This document shows positions 53,025-62,291 of a stretch of DNA of 64,000 bases, piece after piece. The translations under genes were made by a program, and so were the position numbers. Within the stretch, counting starts at the first letter, position 1, and each line of letters starts with the position of its first letter. Under the pieces are notes generated by a model. That model searched no databases and was not told the DNA's origin. It saw nothing but the letters and a program-made list of their open reading frames with translations. The stretch covers positions 53,337 to 117,336 of the forward strand of contig CALEDJ010000031.1 in NCBI GenBank assembly GCA_937951485.1, given 5' to 3'. This DNA is from an uncultured bacterium (GTDB lineage Bacteria > Hydrogenedentota > Hydrogenedentia > Hydrogenedentales > CAILVY01).

Positions 53025-53053
53025 ATTCTATCTCAATGCCCGGATTTTTGCAA
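53025..53053 (-). promoter_or_regulatory. Promoter of the 51996-52901 pseudopilin gene
   Basis: Minus strand TTGCAA (53053-53048), a 17-base spacer, then TAGAAT (53030-53025), four and five of six matches to consensus. The leader would be about 117 bases and contains an extra AAAGGAGG near 53000. Confidence 0.6.
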
Positions 53054-53219
53054 TAATCTTTTTTTGAGGATAAGATGACCGCAACGATATATTCTCATTT
53101 TTTACATATAATGAAGGTGTTTCTCACTTTTCTGTCCGGCCTGTGAGGAGCGAGAATTCCGGTAAGATTTCAGCCGAATGGTGTAACCTTCGGAAACAAC
53201 ACGCAGAAGAAGTTCCTTT

Positions 53220-53304
53220 CGTCATTGCGATTGAAGCGCGGCTTAATCTGAAACAACGGCGTTTCATAATGTCCACGACTGCTTCGTTCCGTGCGTAATG
53301 ACGG
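53220..53304. repeat. GTCATTGCGAG-type dispersed element, copy C
   Basis: An 85-base element starting CGTCATTGCGATTGAAGCG (53220) and ending GCGTAATGACGG (53304), with inverted ends CGTCATT...AATGACG. Confidence 0.65.
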
Positions 53305-53505
53305 AGTGCAGTGTTGTTGTGGCAAACGGTTCGTCAGTGTCAACTCCCATAGAATAATGGAACGTTTACACGTAAGGTTGCTGGAATTGCATGGGGATAA
53401 TCCATTACAATGGGCGGAAAAGCGAAAAGCCGTCTTCTCTGCATGAAGATGGTTCGGTTTTTGAGATAAGATACATCAGGCAACTGCAAGGAGAGGAGCG
53501 GGCGT

Positions 53506-54825
53506 ATGTTCAGGTGTTTGGCCGGTATATTGGCAATAGTTATGATAAGCGTGTTTTCAGGATGCGGCGGCGAGGCGTCGGCGCCTCAGACCGCGCCGGC
53601 AGCGGCGCCGGTGCAGCAGCAGCCCCCCACCAAGGCGGCGGCACCCGTCAAGACGGCTGAAAAAGCGGCGGAGGCCCCCCCCCCGGTTGCCTCAAGACCT
53701 CCTGCTCCCACGTCCCCCGCCCCGTCGGTGTCCGAATTGCCTGCGGTGACGCCGGAGGCGCAGGTATCTGGGGCAAGGATATTAAGCCCGGAACCTGTAT
53801 ATGATTTTGGCGAGGTGGACTCGGAAGAAAAGGTGGAACATGCGTTTGTGATACGCAATGTCGGCACGGATCAGTTGGAAATCCGCAATGTACGCACTTC
53901 CTGCGGATGCACGGTGGCGCAACCGGACAAGAAATCGCTTGCGCCCGGCGAAGAGACGAAGGTTTCCGCGACACTCTCACTGAAGGGACGCCAGGGCGCC
54001 CAGACGAAGACAATCACCATTGAATCCAACGACCCGGAGAACCCGACCTATAAATTGGAGTTCAAGGGAACGGCAGTCGCCGCGATTACGGTGGAGCCGC
54101 GCATGGTCAATTTCGGGCGCATCCCCGACAACGAATCGAAATCGGAGACAATCCGCATCTGGTCCACAAAGCCGGACCTCGCGTTCAAGGTGGAATCGGT
54201 GGAAGTGCTAGGTTCGGAACAGGTGAAAGCGGAATTGAAGGAAGTGCAGAAAGGCAAGGAATACGCGCTCCATGTTGCCCTTGCCAGTCCGCTGAATCCG
54301 GGCAATCTCAATGCGCGCGTCACCCTCAAAACGGACTATCCTGCCTACGCCAACATTCCGGTGACGGTCTTTGCCGTCGTGGTCGGCGATCTCGACATTG
54401 CGCCGAATGAAATCACACTGCGCTTCAGCGAAGAGCCGGACAAGAAGAGTACGCAGTATCTGCGTGTGTCGCCGGGGCGCGTGAAGGAATTCAAAATCAC
54501 CAGTGTGGAAACCCCTGTTCCCGGAATGCTTGCGGAGGTGCAGGAACGGTCTCCCAACGATTATCTCATCAAGGTGATTGACATGCCGCTGGATGACACC
54601 CTGGAAGGCAAGGAATTGCTGATTCATACGGATGTGGAAAGCATGTCAACCATCCGGGTGCCTTTCAAGATCGTCCGTATTCCAGCGCTTCGCGCCGCCC
54701 CTTCGGCGATTGGGACGACCGCGTCGGATGCGGCGCGCCGGCCTGCCGCAATGAAGCCGCCCGCGCTCCCGCAGGTTCCCACAAACGCGCCTTCGGCATC
54801 CGGCAACGTGCCGACCAATCAGTAG
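53506..54825 (+). CDS. DUF1573 lipoprotein
   Basis: A 439-residue lipoprotein. The lipobox VFSGC places the acylated Cys near residue 20. A long Pro/Ala linker follows, encoded in part over ten consecutive C bases (53675-53684). A DUF1573 Ig-like domain starts at about 95: PVYDFGEVDSEEKVEHAFVI and the hallmark TSCGCTVAQPDK. Further Ig-like sandwich repeats follow (NFGRIPDNESKSETI; LRFSEEPDKKSTQYL). It ends in a Pro/Ala-rich tail. The family is common in Bacteroidetes and Planctomycetes with no known activity. GGAG lies seven bases before the ATG. Confidence 0.85.
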   Translation: MFRCLAGILAIVMISVFSGCGGEASAPQTAPAAAPVQQQPPTKAAAPVKTAEKAAEAPPPVASRPPAPTSPAPSVSELPAVTPEAQVSGARILSPEPVYDFGEVDSEEKVEHAFVIRNVGTDQLEIRNVRTSCGCTVAQPDKKSLAPGEETKVSATLSLKGRQGAQTKTITIESNDPENPTYKLEFKGTAVAAITVEPRMVNFGRIPDNESKSETIRIWSTKPDLAFKVESVEVLGSEQVKAELKEVQKGKEYALHVALASPLNPGNLNARVTLKTDYPAYANIPVTVFAVVVGDLDIAPNEITLRFSEEPDKKSTQYLRVSPGRVKEFKITSVETPVPGMLAEVQERSPNDYLIKVIDMPLDDTLEGKELLIHTDVESMSTIRVPFKIVRIPALRAAPSAIGTTASDAARRPAAMKPPALPQVPTNAPSASGNVPTNQ

Positions 54826-54905
54826 CGTATCTCTGCATACAATTCCAGAATCCGTGCCCTGCGAGAAGATGATGTTCCCATCATCGGTCCACCGCCGAAA
54901 AACGG

Positions 54906-56252
54906 TCAGGATTGAAAATCGGGCAATAACGGACGCTGCAGTGCGATCATTTCGTCAACGCATTCGACGGCGCGCCGGTAGGAATGGCAGACGGGGTCCA
55001 GCAGGAATGCCTGAATGAGTTTGCTTCTTGAACGTTCCTGATAGGCTTCGACAAGCAATTGGTGGATGCTGCCCTGCAGGCGGAGCATCGCAGCGATGCC
55101 TTCGGGCAGAGGCGGCATGGGTGTCATGCATATCCCGGAGGCATCGGCAATAGCGGGCGCCTCGACCACCATCTCCTCGGGCAGGTTAGGGATGGTTCCC
55201 CGGTTGGGCATGTTCACGGCGAGCAGTTCCCGTGTCCGTCCGCACGCAATGCCTTCGATGACAGGCACGGCGAATTCGCCGGAGGGTTTCAGAGGGGCAT
55301 CTTCAAAACGCGCGGGCTTGGGCTCCGGCTTGCGCCAGGGGCGGGTGGTTTTGTCGCCGCTCAACGAATAGACGAATTCCGGGATATTGCCGGTATGCCA
55401 GGGGTGTCCGTCGGCGGGATCGTAGAAATATTGCACTTCCGAACAAACGAATTCCTCTGCCCAGCGGATGTACTCGCCGTAATGATTGGGGGCGGGCGAG
55501 GGCCACAGACCGAATCGGCGGAAAAGGATGCGCGCGAGGCCCAATTCGTGCCAGTCGCAAAGCCAATCGCCCTCTGCCTCTATTGCGCGCAAGCGCGGAT
55601 AGAGGTCTTCGCCGGTCTGTCTGTCGCGGATGCGGACAAACCATGTGAAGTGGTTGATACCACAGGCGGCGGTATCAAGTTCCTCAATGGGTTTTTCAAG
55701 AAGGGTGGAAATCTGGCGCAGCCCGTCATAAACCCCATGGCACAATCCAACATTTCGAATATCGGTCAGGCGTGAAAGGGCTTCGCAGAGTTTGCTTTCG
55801 GGATTGGTGAAATTCAGCAGCCATGCGTCTGGACAGCATTTTTCCATGGTGTGGGCGATGTTTATCAGCGGCCCCATGTTGCGCAAAGCGTGAAAAAGGC
55901 CGCCTGGACCGCCGTTCTCGCCATAGACCTGCATGAATCCGTATTTACGGGGCACGTGAAAATCCTGCGCCCAGTAGAGGTACCGGTTGATCTCTATGGC
56001 GGTAATAACAAAATCTGCGCCGTGCAGCGATTCTTCCAGGTCGGTCGTTTCCCGGATGGATACCCTTCGCTGTAACTTCCTTGCCACCTTCCGGGCATAG
56101 TCCCCAATCTCCGGAAGATGCTCCGGAACCATATCCATCAAGACCAGGTCTGTCCCGGATTGGGCGAGCACATCACTTAACAGGATATCGCGCACCGACC
56201 CCGGCCCAAAGGACCGACTGCCTGCGCCGACCAATACGATTTTAATACTCAT
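54906..56252 (-). CDS. GH4-family glycosidase, alpha-glucosidase/galacturonidase-like
   Basis: A 448-residue NAD-dependent glycosidase. IKIVLVGAGSRSFGPG is the Rossmann start, AWLLNFTNPESKL the NPE motif, GLCHGVYDG carries the metal-binding Cys and His, and AACGINHFTWFVRI the second His. The GLCHG and GINHF pattern places it with the alpha-glucosidase/alpha-galacturonidase (AglA/MelA/LplD) branch, unlike the gene at 32302. It needs NAD+ and a divalent metal. CGGAG lies seven bases before the ATG. It is followed upstream by an esterase gene on the same strand, 66 bases away. Confidence 0.92.
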   Translation of the reverse strand: MSIKIVLVGAGSRSFGPGSVRDILLSDVLAQSGTDLVLMDMVPEHLPEIGDYARKVARKLQRRVSIRETTDLEESLHGADFVITAIEINRYLYWAQDFHVPRKYGFMQVYGENGGPGGLFHALRNMGPLINIAHTMEKCCPDAWLLNFTNPESKLCEALSRLTDIRNVGLCHGVYDGLRQISTLLEKPIEELDTAACGINHFTWFVRIRDRQTGEDLYPRLRAIEAEGDWLCDWHELGLARILFRRFGLWPSPAPNHYGEYIRWAEEFVCSEVQYFYDPADGHPWHTGNIPEFVYSLSGDKTTRPWRKPEPKPARFEDAPLKPSGEFAVPVIEGIACGRTRELLAVNMPNRGTIPNLPEEMVVEAPAIADASGICMTPMPPLPEGIAAMLRLQGSIHQLLVEAYQERSRSKLIQAFLLDPVCHSYRRAVECVDEMIALQRPLLPDFQS

Positions 56253-56318
56253 GGCAATACTCCGAAGTCGCCGAAACCCCTGTGACGATAAACACTCCGC
56301 ATATGCGCCGCGCAGATA

Positions 56319-57137
56319 TTATCGTCGCTGCTGCTTAAATAGCCAACGGATGGCTTTCTCGTGCGCATACGCGGTGTCCCATGAATTGTGGCCGATATCC
56401 GGGAATTCCGTGTACCGGACATTGCCGCCTGCGGCCTGCAACGCGGCAACCATCTCCCGGGAACGTTCCACGGGAACAGTGGCGTCATCCGCGCCATGAA
56501 AGACCCATGTGGGCAGGGTCGCGAGATGGCGGATACGCTCTTCCGGGGTTCCATAATCACCGGAAAGCGGCCTGCCAAGACGGCCCGCCACTTCTTCCAC
56601 ATTGCCGCCGCCACATATTGGCATCAGGGCCGCGAAGGTATCGGATTTTGTTGACGCCCACAGCCAGGCGCCGTAGCCGCCCATGGACAACCCGGTAAGA
56701 TAGATGCGTGACGGATCAATCGTGTATTCCTCCCGGATACGGGCCATCATCGTCTCAAGGGGTGCAAACATCACGTCCCAGAATTCGTTTTCCGGACACT
56801 GAGGGAATAACACAATCGCCGGAAAACGGTCCGGAAAGCGACGAATCGCAGTGCCAATGCCCACCTCTGTCTGCACCAGGCCGTCATTGCCGCGTTCCCC
56901 CGCGCCGTGCAGAAAAACAATCAGGGGCCATGCTTTCTGCTCCGAATACTCATATGGCACATACACCACGTAACGATACCGTGCCCCGTCGAAATCCAGG
57001 GTCTTGTTGATGAAACCCGAGGGGAACTCTCCCGAAGGCCGCGGTGAGGTGAGTGACGTCAGGGGGGAAGGAGTAGCGCACCCCGTCATCAACCGCAGCA
57101 TTCCCGCCAGTCCAAGCATGCAAGCGCATTTTTTCAT
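56319..57137 (-). CDS. Lipoprotein carboxylesterase/prolyl oligopeptidase-type hydrolase
   Basis: A 272-residue lipoprotein. The lipobox LMTGCATP puts the acylated Cys at about residue 20. The alpha/beta-hydrolase core has IVFLHGAGERGNDG (oxyanion), IYLTGLSMGGYGAWLW (Ser nucleophile), WVFHGADDATVPVER (Asp) and PDIGHNSWDTAY (His). This matches the PHB-depolymerase/feruloyl-esterase-like group. It probably deacylates plant or algal glycans at the cell surface (inference). GGGAG lies eight bases before the ATG and a promoter precedes it. Confidence 0.88.
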   Translation of the reverse strand: MKKCACMLGLAGMLRLMTGCATPSPLTSLTSPRPSGEFPSGFINKTLDFDGARYRYVVYVPYEYSEQKAWPLIVFLHGAGERGNDGLVQTEVGIGTAIRRFPDRFPAIVLFPQCPENEFWDVMFAPLETMMARIREEYTIDPSRIYLTGLSMGGYGAWLWASTKSDTFAALMPICGGGNVEEVAGRLGRPLSGDYGTPEERIRHLATLPTWVFHGADDATVPVERSREMVAALQAAGGNVRYTEFPDIGHNSWDTAYAHEKAIRWLFKQQRR

Positions 57138-57160
57138 TCGTCCGTCTCCCTTTTCTTCGT

Positions 57161-57189
57161 ATTATCAACAAATACCCGAGAACGAGCAA
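57161..57189 (-). promoter_or_regulatory. Candidate promoter of the esterase (and GH4) genes
   Basis: Minus strand TTGCTC (57189-57184), a 17-base spacer, then GATAAT (57166-57161). The -10 matches five of six. The start would fall about 17 bases before the ATG. Confidence 0.4.
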
Positions 57190-57415
57190 GGACCTTATAA
57201 ATGGGTTTCTCTGTCCTTTTCACCACGCTGTATTCTGGTGTATTCTTTGCAATGTCCGGTATCTTGGGCTTAAGCGCGCTATAAGCAAGGCGGCGCCCAA
57301 AATGGCGTCCTACCCGTATTTGTGGATGACTACCGGATGTGCACTGCGGGGCTTTCGCCGCCTGAAACGCCATTACCCGGCACGCCGCCATGCCTGGTGC
57401 AGCACAAGTTTTCCG

Positions 57416-58759
57416 TCAACTGTTTTCCTCTTTGCCACCCGTCAGGCGGCGGGCGGCTTTCTGCACCTCGGCGTACATGCGGTTCAAAAGGCGGCGCGCC
57501 CAGAGGAATTCCGTGGCCAGCACGGCCAGCCCCATTGGAATGACAACAGTGGCCGGGCCGGGCAGCACCATCATGGCAACGCCAATCAGGATAAGGGTCA
57601 GGCCGACCACCAGGACAAGAACCTTTCGCGCATTCTTGATGGCATACCAGCCTGCGGCGGAGAGGTTGCCGCCGATGGCGTTCGCCAGGGCCATGATTTC
57701 ACGATAGGAGCGCAGCAGCGAGAAGAACAGCATCAGTCCTGTGGCGGGGAACACACCGAATAACATGACATTGGTTGCCAGCGGAAGGAAGCGTGAGTCG
57801 GTCGCGCGAAGCGCGAGGAGCGTGATGTAGAGTACGTAATACAGCAGAAAAAAAAACCCTTCCCGCCGGGATACGCTGCCGCCGCTGACAAATACCGGCA
57901 GGCATACGAGTGCGACGGCCAACATGATCGGCAGGTCGAAATCCAGGGAGGTTTCGGAAACCACCAGGCCGCCGGGCGCTAACAGGCCGCCCACGGCCAA
58001 CACGCAGAGTATGTTGAAGATGTTGCTGCCCACGATATTGCCCACGGCGATATCGCGTTCCCTGCGCAGACTGGCGACCAGTGATGTGGCCGCTTCAGGC
58101 AACGACGTTCCCGCGGCCACCAGAGTCAACCCGATGGTCAGTTCGCTGACTCCGAATTGACGCGCCATCTCGGATGCGCCGGCAACCAGCCACCGCGCCC
58201 CCAATACCAGAAGGCCCAATCCCAGCAGGATTCCGGCCGATGGAGCGGCCAACGTTCCGGTGCTCAAAGGGGAAGTCGCCGCGCGTATCTCCTTTTCAAC
58301 GGCAGTTGAAGCGTTCTTCCTGGAAAACGCAACAACAGCCCCTGCATACGCCACGAACAACGTCAGCATAAATGCGCTCTCGATGCGTCCAATGACGCCG
58401 TTACGTGCGAGAAACCATGCAAGCGCCGAGGTGACAATCATGAGAGGCACGTCAATCCGCACCAGCCTACTGGCGACGAAAAGCGGGGTCAGCAACGCTG
58501 AGATGCCCAGAATGAACAGCACATTGAAGATGTTGCTCCCCAGCACGTTGCCGACGGCGATTTCCGATTGTCCGGACAGTCCCGCCTTGATGTTGACCGC
58601 CAATTCGGGGGCGCTTGTCCCGAAGGCCACCACCGTCAAGCCGATCAGGAGAGATGGCACCCCCATCATGCGCGCCAGCCGCGAAGCACCGCGCACCAGC
58701 AGTTCCGCCCCACCAATCAGCAGAAGCAGGCCGGTTATTGCCATTGTAAAGGTGGACAT
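57416..58759 (-). CDS. CaCA-family Na+/Ca2+-type antiporter with C-terminal PGPGW domain
   Basis: A 447-residue membrane protein. Two inverted halves each have the CaCA alpha-repeat: VVAFGTSAPELAVNIKAGL with GNVLGSNIFNVLFILG, and LVAAGTSLPEAATSLVASL with GNIVGSNIFNILCVLA. After about residue 370 there is an extra module, VLVLVVGLTLILIGVAMMVL then PGPATVVIPMGLAVLATEF, that matches the PGPGW-type small membrane protein family. Such a C-terminal fusion is unusual. ATG 58759 has AGGAG 12 bases upstream; ATG 58795 is in frame. It exports Ca2+ or a similar cation using Na+ or H+ (family knowledge). Confidence 0.88.
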   Translation of the reverse strand: MSTFTMAITGLLLLIGGAELLVRGASRLARMMGVPSLLIGLTVVAFGTSAPELAVNIKAGLSGQSEIAVGNVLGSNIFNVLFILGISALLTPLFVASRLVRIDVPLMIVTSALAWFLARNGVIGRIESAFMLTLFVAYAGAVVAFSRKNASTAVEKEIRAATSPLSTGTLAAPSAGILLGLGLLVLGARWLVAGASEMARQFGVSELTIGLTLVAAGTSLPEAATSLVASLRRERDIAVGNIVGSNIFNILCVLAVGGLLAPGGLVVSETSLDFDLPIMLAVALVCLPVFVSGGSVSRREGFFFLLYYVLYITLLALRATDSRFLPLATNVMLFGVFPATGLMLFFSLLRSYREIMALANAIGGNLSAAGWYAIKNARKVLVLVVGLTLILIGVAMMVLPGPATVVIPMGLAVLATEFLWARRLLNRMYAEVQKAARRLTGGKEENS

Positions 58760-58781
58760 GTATGCGCAAAACTCCTCTTCG

Positions 58782-61034
58782 TCACCGAAACTCATATATC
58801 CGCGCACCGCGCGGCGGCAATTTTACTTGAACACTGACTTTTCCATCCTCAAACCGGCCGACAATGGATTTTGCATCGTCTTCGATTTCCCAAATCGTTC
58901 CGGAGTCGGGGATTGGATATTGAGCAGCGTCCACCGACAACAGGAAAGAAACGCTGTCATTGGAGATACTTGCGACAGCCACGGCAACGCCGCCATCTTC
59001 GCAGGCATAGGCGCCCGCAAGCGCCGGCGGGTATTCTTTTCGGTATTCCCTGAGCGCATCCTGTTGTCCCGCATAAATCGAGAGGCGGGAAATATCTATT
59101 GTTTTCACCGGCGCGTTAATCTTCGGCGGGCGCAAAAACCTGCCATACACGAGATAAGGCCGCGCCTGTTGCCGCAACCGGCACAACCGCAGCGCATATT
59201 CGATTTCTTCCGGTCGTTCCTTGAACTGATTCGGCTGGATATTGGCGATGGTGGGTTGCTGTCCCCACACAAACGCGCGCGCCTGCTCCATATAGAACTG
59301 TTGCGAGAACTTGCGGTCCAGGAGCGCCAATGGCGTTTTCGGCGCAAATTCCCCCGGCCACAGTTCATCGTAGGGCGGCATGGTCAGGCTGGAGTAGTTG
59401 CCGTAGCAAAGCACATATTCGTGATACACCGCATGAAAGAAAGGGATCGGCTCCCACGCGCCGGGCGCGGCATACCGCTCCATGCTGACTTGCAGACTCA
59501 GCATGAGGTCCAGATGCGGGAGCCAGGTCTCCCCGCATCCTTCGCCGGAAAGCGTCACACCGCGTGGCGCACAGCGCCGCCGGATGTCATCCGCCAGTTC
59601 CCGAAAACCCGCGACCCAATACGCGCCGCCGCCGATGGGGTGGCCGTGGGTGGGATCGAAACAGGACAAACTCAGGCAGGCCTGATCCATGTAAATGCCG
59701 GCGACGCCCAAGCCCATTACGGCGTGCTCGGCCAACCCGGCGTATTTGTCTCGCCAGAATGACGTGCCCAGGCACATCGGCGCGCACGGTGATTTCGTGA
59801 AGGTGTTGTACACTTCCTTGAGCGGCGCGCCGTCGAAGCCTTTCACGGCATAGCGCTCCGCGCCCTCGTCGCGCCAACTGTCGGTTTCCATGCCCCACAG
59901 GCGCTGGTTCATATAGATGAGCGCGTGAATCCCCTGCTGTGCGGCGGCTGCGACCGCCTCGCGGAAGGGTTCTTCTCCTTCGCGCGGCGGAAAATACTCC
60001 GGGAAGCCCACATCGTATGCGCAGCCATGCCACCAATGCCAGAACACGCTGATCGGAATCCCGCTGTATTCCTGAAGTTGCGCAGCGGGCTTCAGCACGT
60101 TTTCGGAACGTCCCCGGTTCCAGACCCACAACCCCGTGTTCTTGACCCACTGCTGGACCAACCCCCGCCGCAGACGGCTTTCCCTGGCCCAGGGTTGATT
60201 TACAGCCCACGCGCGATAACGTAACGCTGCGTCCATCCAGTCGCCTTCGATTGTACCCAGAAGCACTGCGTACGGCGATTGATATGCCCGCGTGGTGATG
60301 CCTTCGGGCATCTGGACGACCTCGATGCCCAGTTGCCCCGGCATGCCGCCGAATATGGAAAAGCCCTTGCGTCGCGATGCGGTGTCGTCACAAGCCACAT
60401 ATAGTCCCGGTCCCCCCTCCCGATAGACCGTCATGCACTGCATTGAAACGTGGCCCGGGTAGTCCCATTGGAATCTTTTGGGCGGTTGTCCCGGGGATGA
60501 GGAAAGCATCGCGCGCGCCTGCGTTGTTTTCTGGCCCATCCACAGCGGCGCGGCAAGCACTTCATCCGGTTGAGCCGAGACATTCGGGATGCGCGGAAAA
60601 TGAACAGCATGCAACGAGGCGTCTCCGGCCATTTTCACAGTGACGCGCCATTGACTCAGCGGCGCAGCATTGTCCAGTGCAATGTCTGCAATCACTTCAA
60701 GGTCCACACCATTGAACGACGACCAGGTCAACATCAGGGCATCTTCGCCGGATTCCCACCGGAATTCCGTTGCATCCGCCGGCGTCACACGACGCGGTGC
60801 ATCTCCCCCCAAGACAATATGCCACAGATGATTTTCACTTGCGGCGTTTTCCCCCACAAAGTCATGTCCATTCGTCTTGTCCACGAATGCAGCGATGCCG
60901 CCGTGTTGAACATCGAAGCGCACCAGTAAACGACCGTTTTCAATGAGCGGTTCCGCCGCGGCGGCCTGCACACTCCAAAAAAACAGCGCAATCACCAGAT
61001 ACACGCCGCGCCTGCGCTTCTGATCATTGATCAT
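58782..61034 (-). CDS. Exported DUF6259 protein, GH36/GH-D-like glycosidase candidate
   Basis: A 750-residue exported protein. The signal peptide is RGVYLVIALFFWSVQAAAA. A beta-sandwich (about 30-280) precedes a TIM barrel-like part: IPISVFWHWWHGCAYDVGF, HALIYMNQRLWGM, GVAGIYMDQACLSLSC and VTLSGEGCGETWLPHLDLML. The Asp in YMDQ is placed like the nucleophile of clan GH-D alpha-galactosidases. A C-terminal beta domain ends in PPRGARIYEFR. DUF6259 has no proven activity that I know. The start is ATG 61034; TTG 61046 is in frame. It lies 22 bases upstream of the antiporter gene, so the two may be cotranscribed. Confidence 0.78.
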   Translation of the reverse strand: MINDQKRRRGVYLVIALFFWSVQAAAAEPLIENGRLLVRFDVQHGGIAAFVDKTNGHDFVGENAASENHLWHIVLGGDAPRRVTPADATEFRWESGEDALMLTWSSFNGVDLEVIADIALDNAAPLSQWRVTVKMAGDASLHAVHFPRIPNVSAQPDEVLAAPLWMGQKTTQARAMLSSSPGQPPKRFQWDYPGHVSMQCMTVYREGGPGLYVACDDTASRRKGFSIFGGMPGQLGIEVVQMPEGITTRAYQSPYAVLLGTIEGDWMDAALRYRAWAVNQPWARESRLRRGLVQQWVKNTGLWVWNRGRSENVLKPAAQLQEYSGIPISVFWHWWHGCAYDVGFPEYFPPREGEEPFREAVAAAAQQGIHALIYMNQRLWGMETDSWRDEGAERYAVKGFDGAPLKEVYNTFTKSPCAPMCLGTSFWRDKYAGLAEHAVMGLGVAGIYMDQACLSLSCFDPTHGHPIGGGAYWVAGFRELADDIRRRCAPRGVTLSGEGCGETWLPHLDLMLSLQVSMERYAAPGAWEPIPFFHAVYHEYVLCYGNYSSLTMPPYDELWPGEFAPKTPLALLDRKFSQQFYMEQARAFVWGQQPTIANIQPNQFKERPEEIEYALRLCRLRQQARPYLVYGRFLRPPKINAPVKTIDISRLSIYAGQQDALREYRKEYPPALAGAYACEDGGVAVAVASISNDSVSFLLSVDAAQYPIPDSGTIWEIEDDAKSIVGRFEDGKVSVQVKLPPRGARIYEFR

Positions 61035-61137
61035 AATCCTGTTCAACTCCCGTCAGTTTCACCAGTCAACAAATGGGGTGGCAAATTTTCGTTGTCGGAA
61101 GAATATCACCTGAGCCTTGCAGGGGGCGAAGAATCGT

Positions 61138-61175
61138 CGCATCGTCGTTGCGAGCGAAGCGGCACTCTGCAGCGC
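61138..61175. repeat. GTCATTGCGAG-type element, partial copy D
   Basis: CGTCGTTGCGAGCGAAGCGG (from 61140) matches the left end of the dispersed element family. A right end was not found. It lies in the 270-base gap 61035-61306, where no gene was seen. Confidence 0.5.
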
Positions 61176-61306
61176 AGTTCGAAGAAATGGTGTCACGAGG
61201 TGCAATGTGGGATTTTCGAAATGTTGTACACCGTATCGGTTTGTGCGAAGATAACGTGTGAAAACATCGGGACAGCCGGGTGGACCACGGCAAAAGGAGC
61301 AGGCAT

Positions 61307-62269
61307 ATGCGGGACATGAATCGCAGGGCGTTTGTGAAGACGGCAATAGCCGGGCCGGTAGCGTCGGCGTGGGCGGCGCAGGCGATGGGAACGGCTTCTG
61401 CGCAGACGACTTTGTCTGCTGCGAAGGCCATGCCGCAGGGGAAAATCGGTAACCTGTCCATCAGCCGCCTGCTTTTGGGCGGGAATCTGCTGACGCATTT
61501 TACGCACAGCCGGGACCTGAAGTATGTGTACCGTCTCTGCGAACACTACAACACCGACCAGAAAATCGTGGAGACCCTGGCATTGTCCGAACAGCATGGC
61601 ATCAATACGCTTGTGGTGCACACGGTCCCGCATGTGATTGATCTGCTGATCCGCTATCGAAAGGAACAGGGCGGCAAGATGCAATGGATTGTCTGCCCCA
61701 CCGCCCAGATAGACCGGGACCGTGAGGCATACATCAAGCAGGTGCGGGACCTTGTGGATGAAGGCTGCGAAGCGATTTACCTCTGGGGCGTTACCGCCGA
61801 CCGCCTTGCGGGGGAAGGCAATATCCGGGCGATAGCCGACGCCGTAAACATCGCAAAGGATCACGGGGTGCCGTCCGGCGTGGGCGCGCATGACTTGCAA
61901 GTGATTATCGCCTGCGAAGAGAACGGCATCAACGCCGACTTTTACATCAAGACTTTCCACCACCACAACTATCCGAGCGGTCCGAAACCCGAACAATTGA
62001 CGGGGCCTTATGCGGAGCACCCCGGATACTGGTGCCGCGACCCGGAAGAAACGATTCGCGTCATGGCGGCCGTGGAAAGGCCATGGATTGCGTTCAAGGT
62101 CATGGCCGCCGGGGCCATTCCCCCGAAAGATGCCTTCGATTATGTCTTTGAGCACGGCGCGGACCACGTGCTCGCGGGCATGTTCGACTTCGAGATCGCC
62201 GAAGACGCCGCGCTCGCGCGAGACGCCTTTGCGCTGGCCACGCATCGCGATCGACCGTGGCGCAGTTGA
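61307..62269 (+). CDS. Tat-exported TIM-barrel protein, aldo/keto reductase-like N-terminus
   Basis: A 320-residue protein. The Tat leader is MNRRAFVKTAIAGPVASAW. The mature start GKIGNLSISRLLLGGNLLTH resembles the first strand of aldo/keto reductases. HGINTLVVHTVPHVIDLL, EAIYLWGVTADRLAGEGN and PWIAFKVMAAGAIPPKDAF look like further TIM-barrel strands. The AKR catalytic Tyr/Lys set is not evident. Related proteins in Planctomycetes are annotated as hypothetical. ATG 61307 has AAGGAG seven bases upstream. A sugar isomerase-like gene follows 22 bases downstream. Confidence 0.7.
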   Translation: MRDMNRRAFVKTAIAGPVASAWAAQAMGTASAQTTLSAAKAMPQGKIGNLSISRLLLGGNLLTHFTHSRDLKYVYRLCEHYNTDQKIVETLALSEQHGINTLVVHTVPHVIDLLIRYRKEQGGKMQWIVCPTAQIDRDREAYIKQVRDLVDEGCEAIYLWGVTADRLAGEGNIRAIADAVNIAKDHGVPSGVGAHDLQVIIACEENGINADFYIKTFHHHNYPSGPKPEQLTGPYAEHPGYWCRDPEETIRVMAAVERPWIAFKVMAAGAIPPKDAFDYVFEHGADHVLAGMFDFEIAEDAALARDAFALATHRDRPWRS

Positions 62270-62291
62270 CAACGAACGACAGGAGAGGACC

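Larger units (their letters stand above)
52902..53505. other. Regulatory and repeat-bearing intergenic region
   Basis: A 600-base gap between divergent genes. It holds a minus-strand promoter (53025-53053), a GTCATTGCGAG-type element (53220-53304) and an AACGTTTACA box (53361-53370). The rest is AT-rich with no gene recognised. The plus-strand promoter of the DUF1573 gene should lie at 53305-53490, but I could not fix its boxes. Confidence 0.55.

Noticed and set aside
58260..59762. A 500-codon plus-strand frame
   Set aside because: It crosses the join between the antiporter and DUF6259 genes in antisense and has no domain; both minus-strand genes are well supported.
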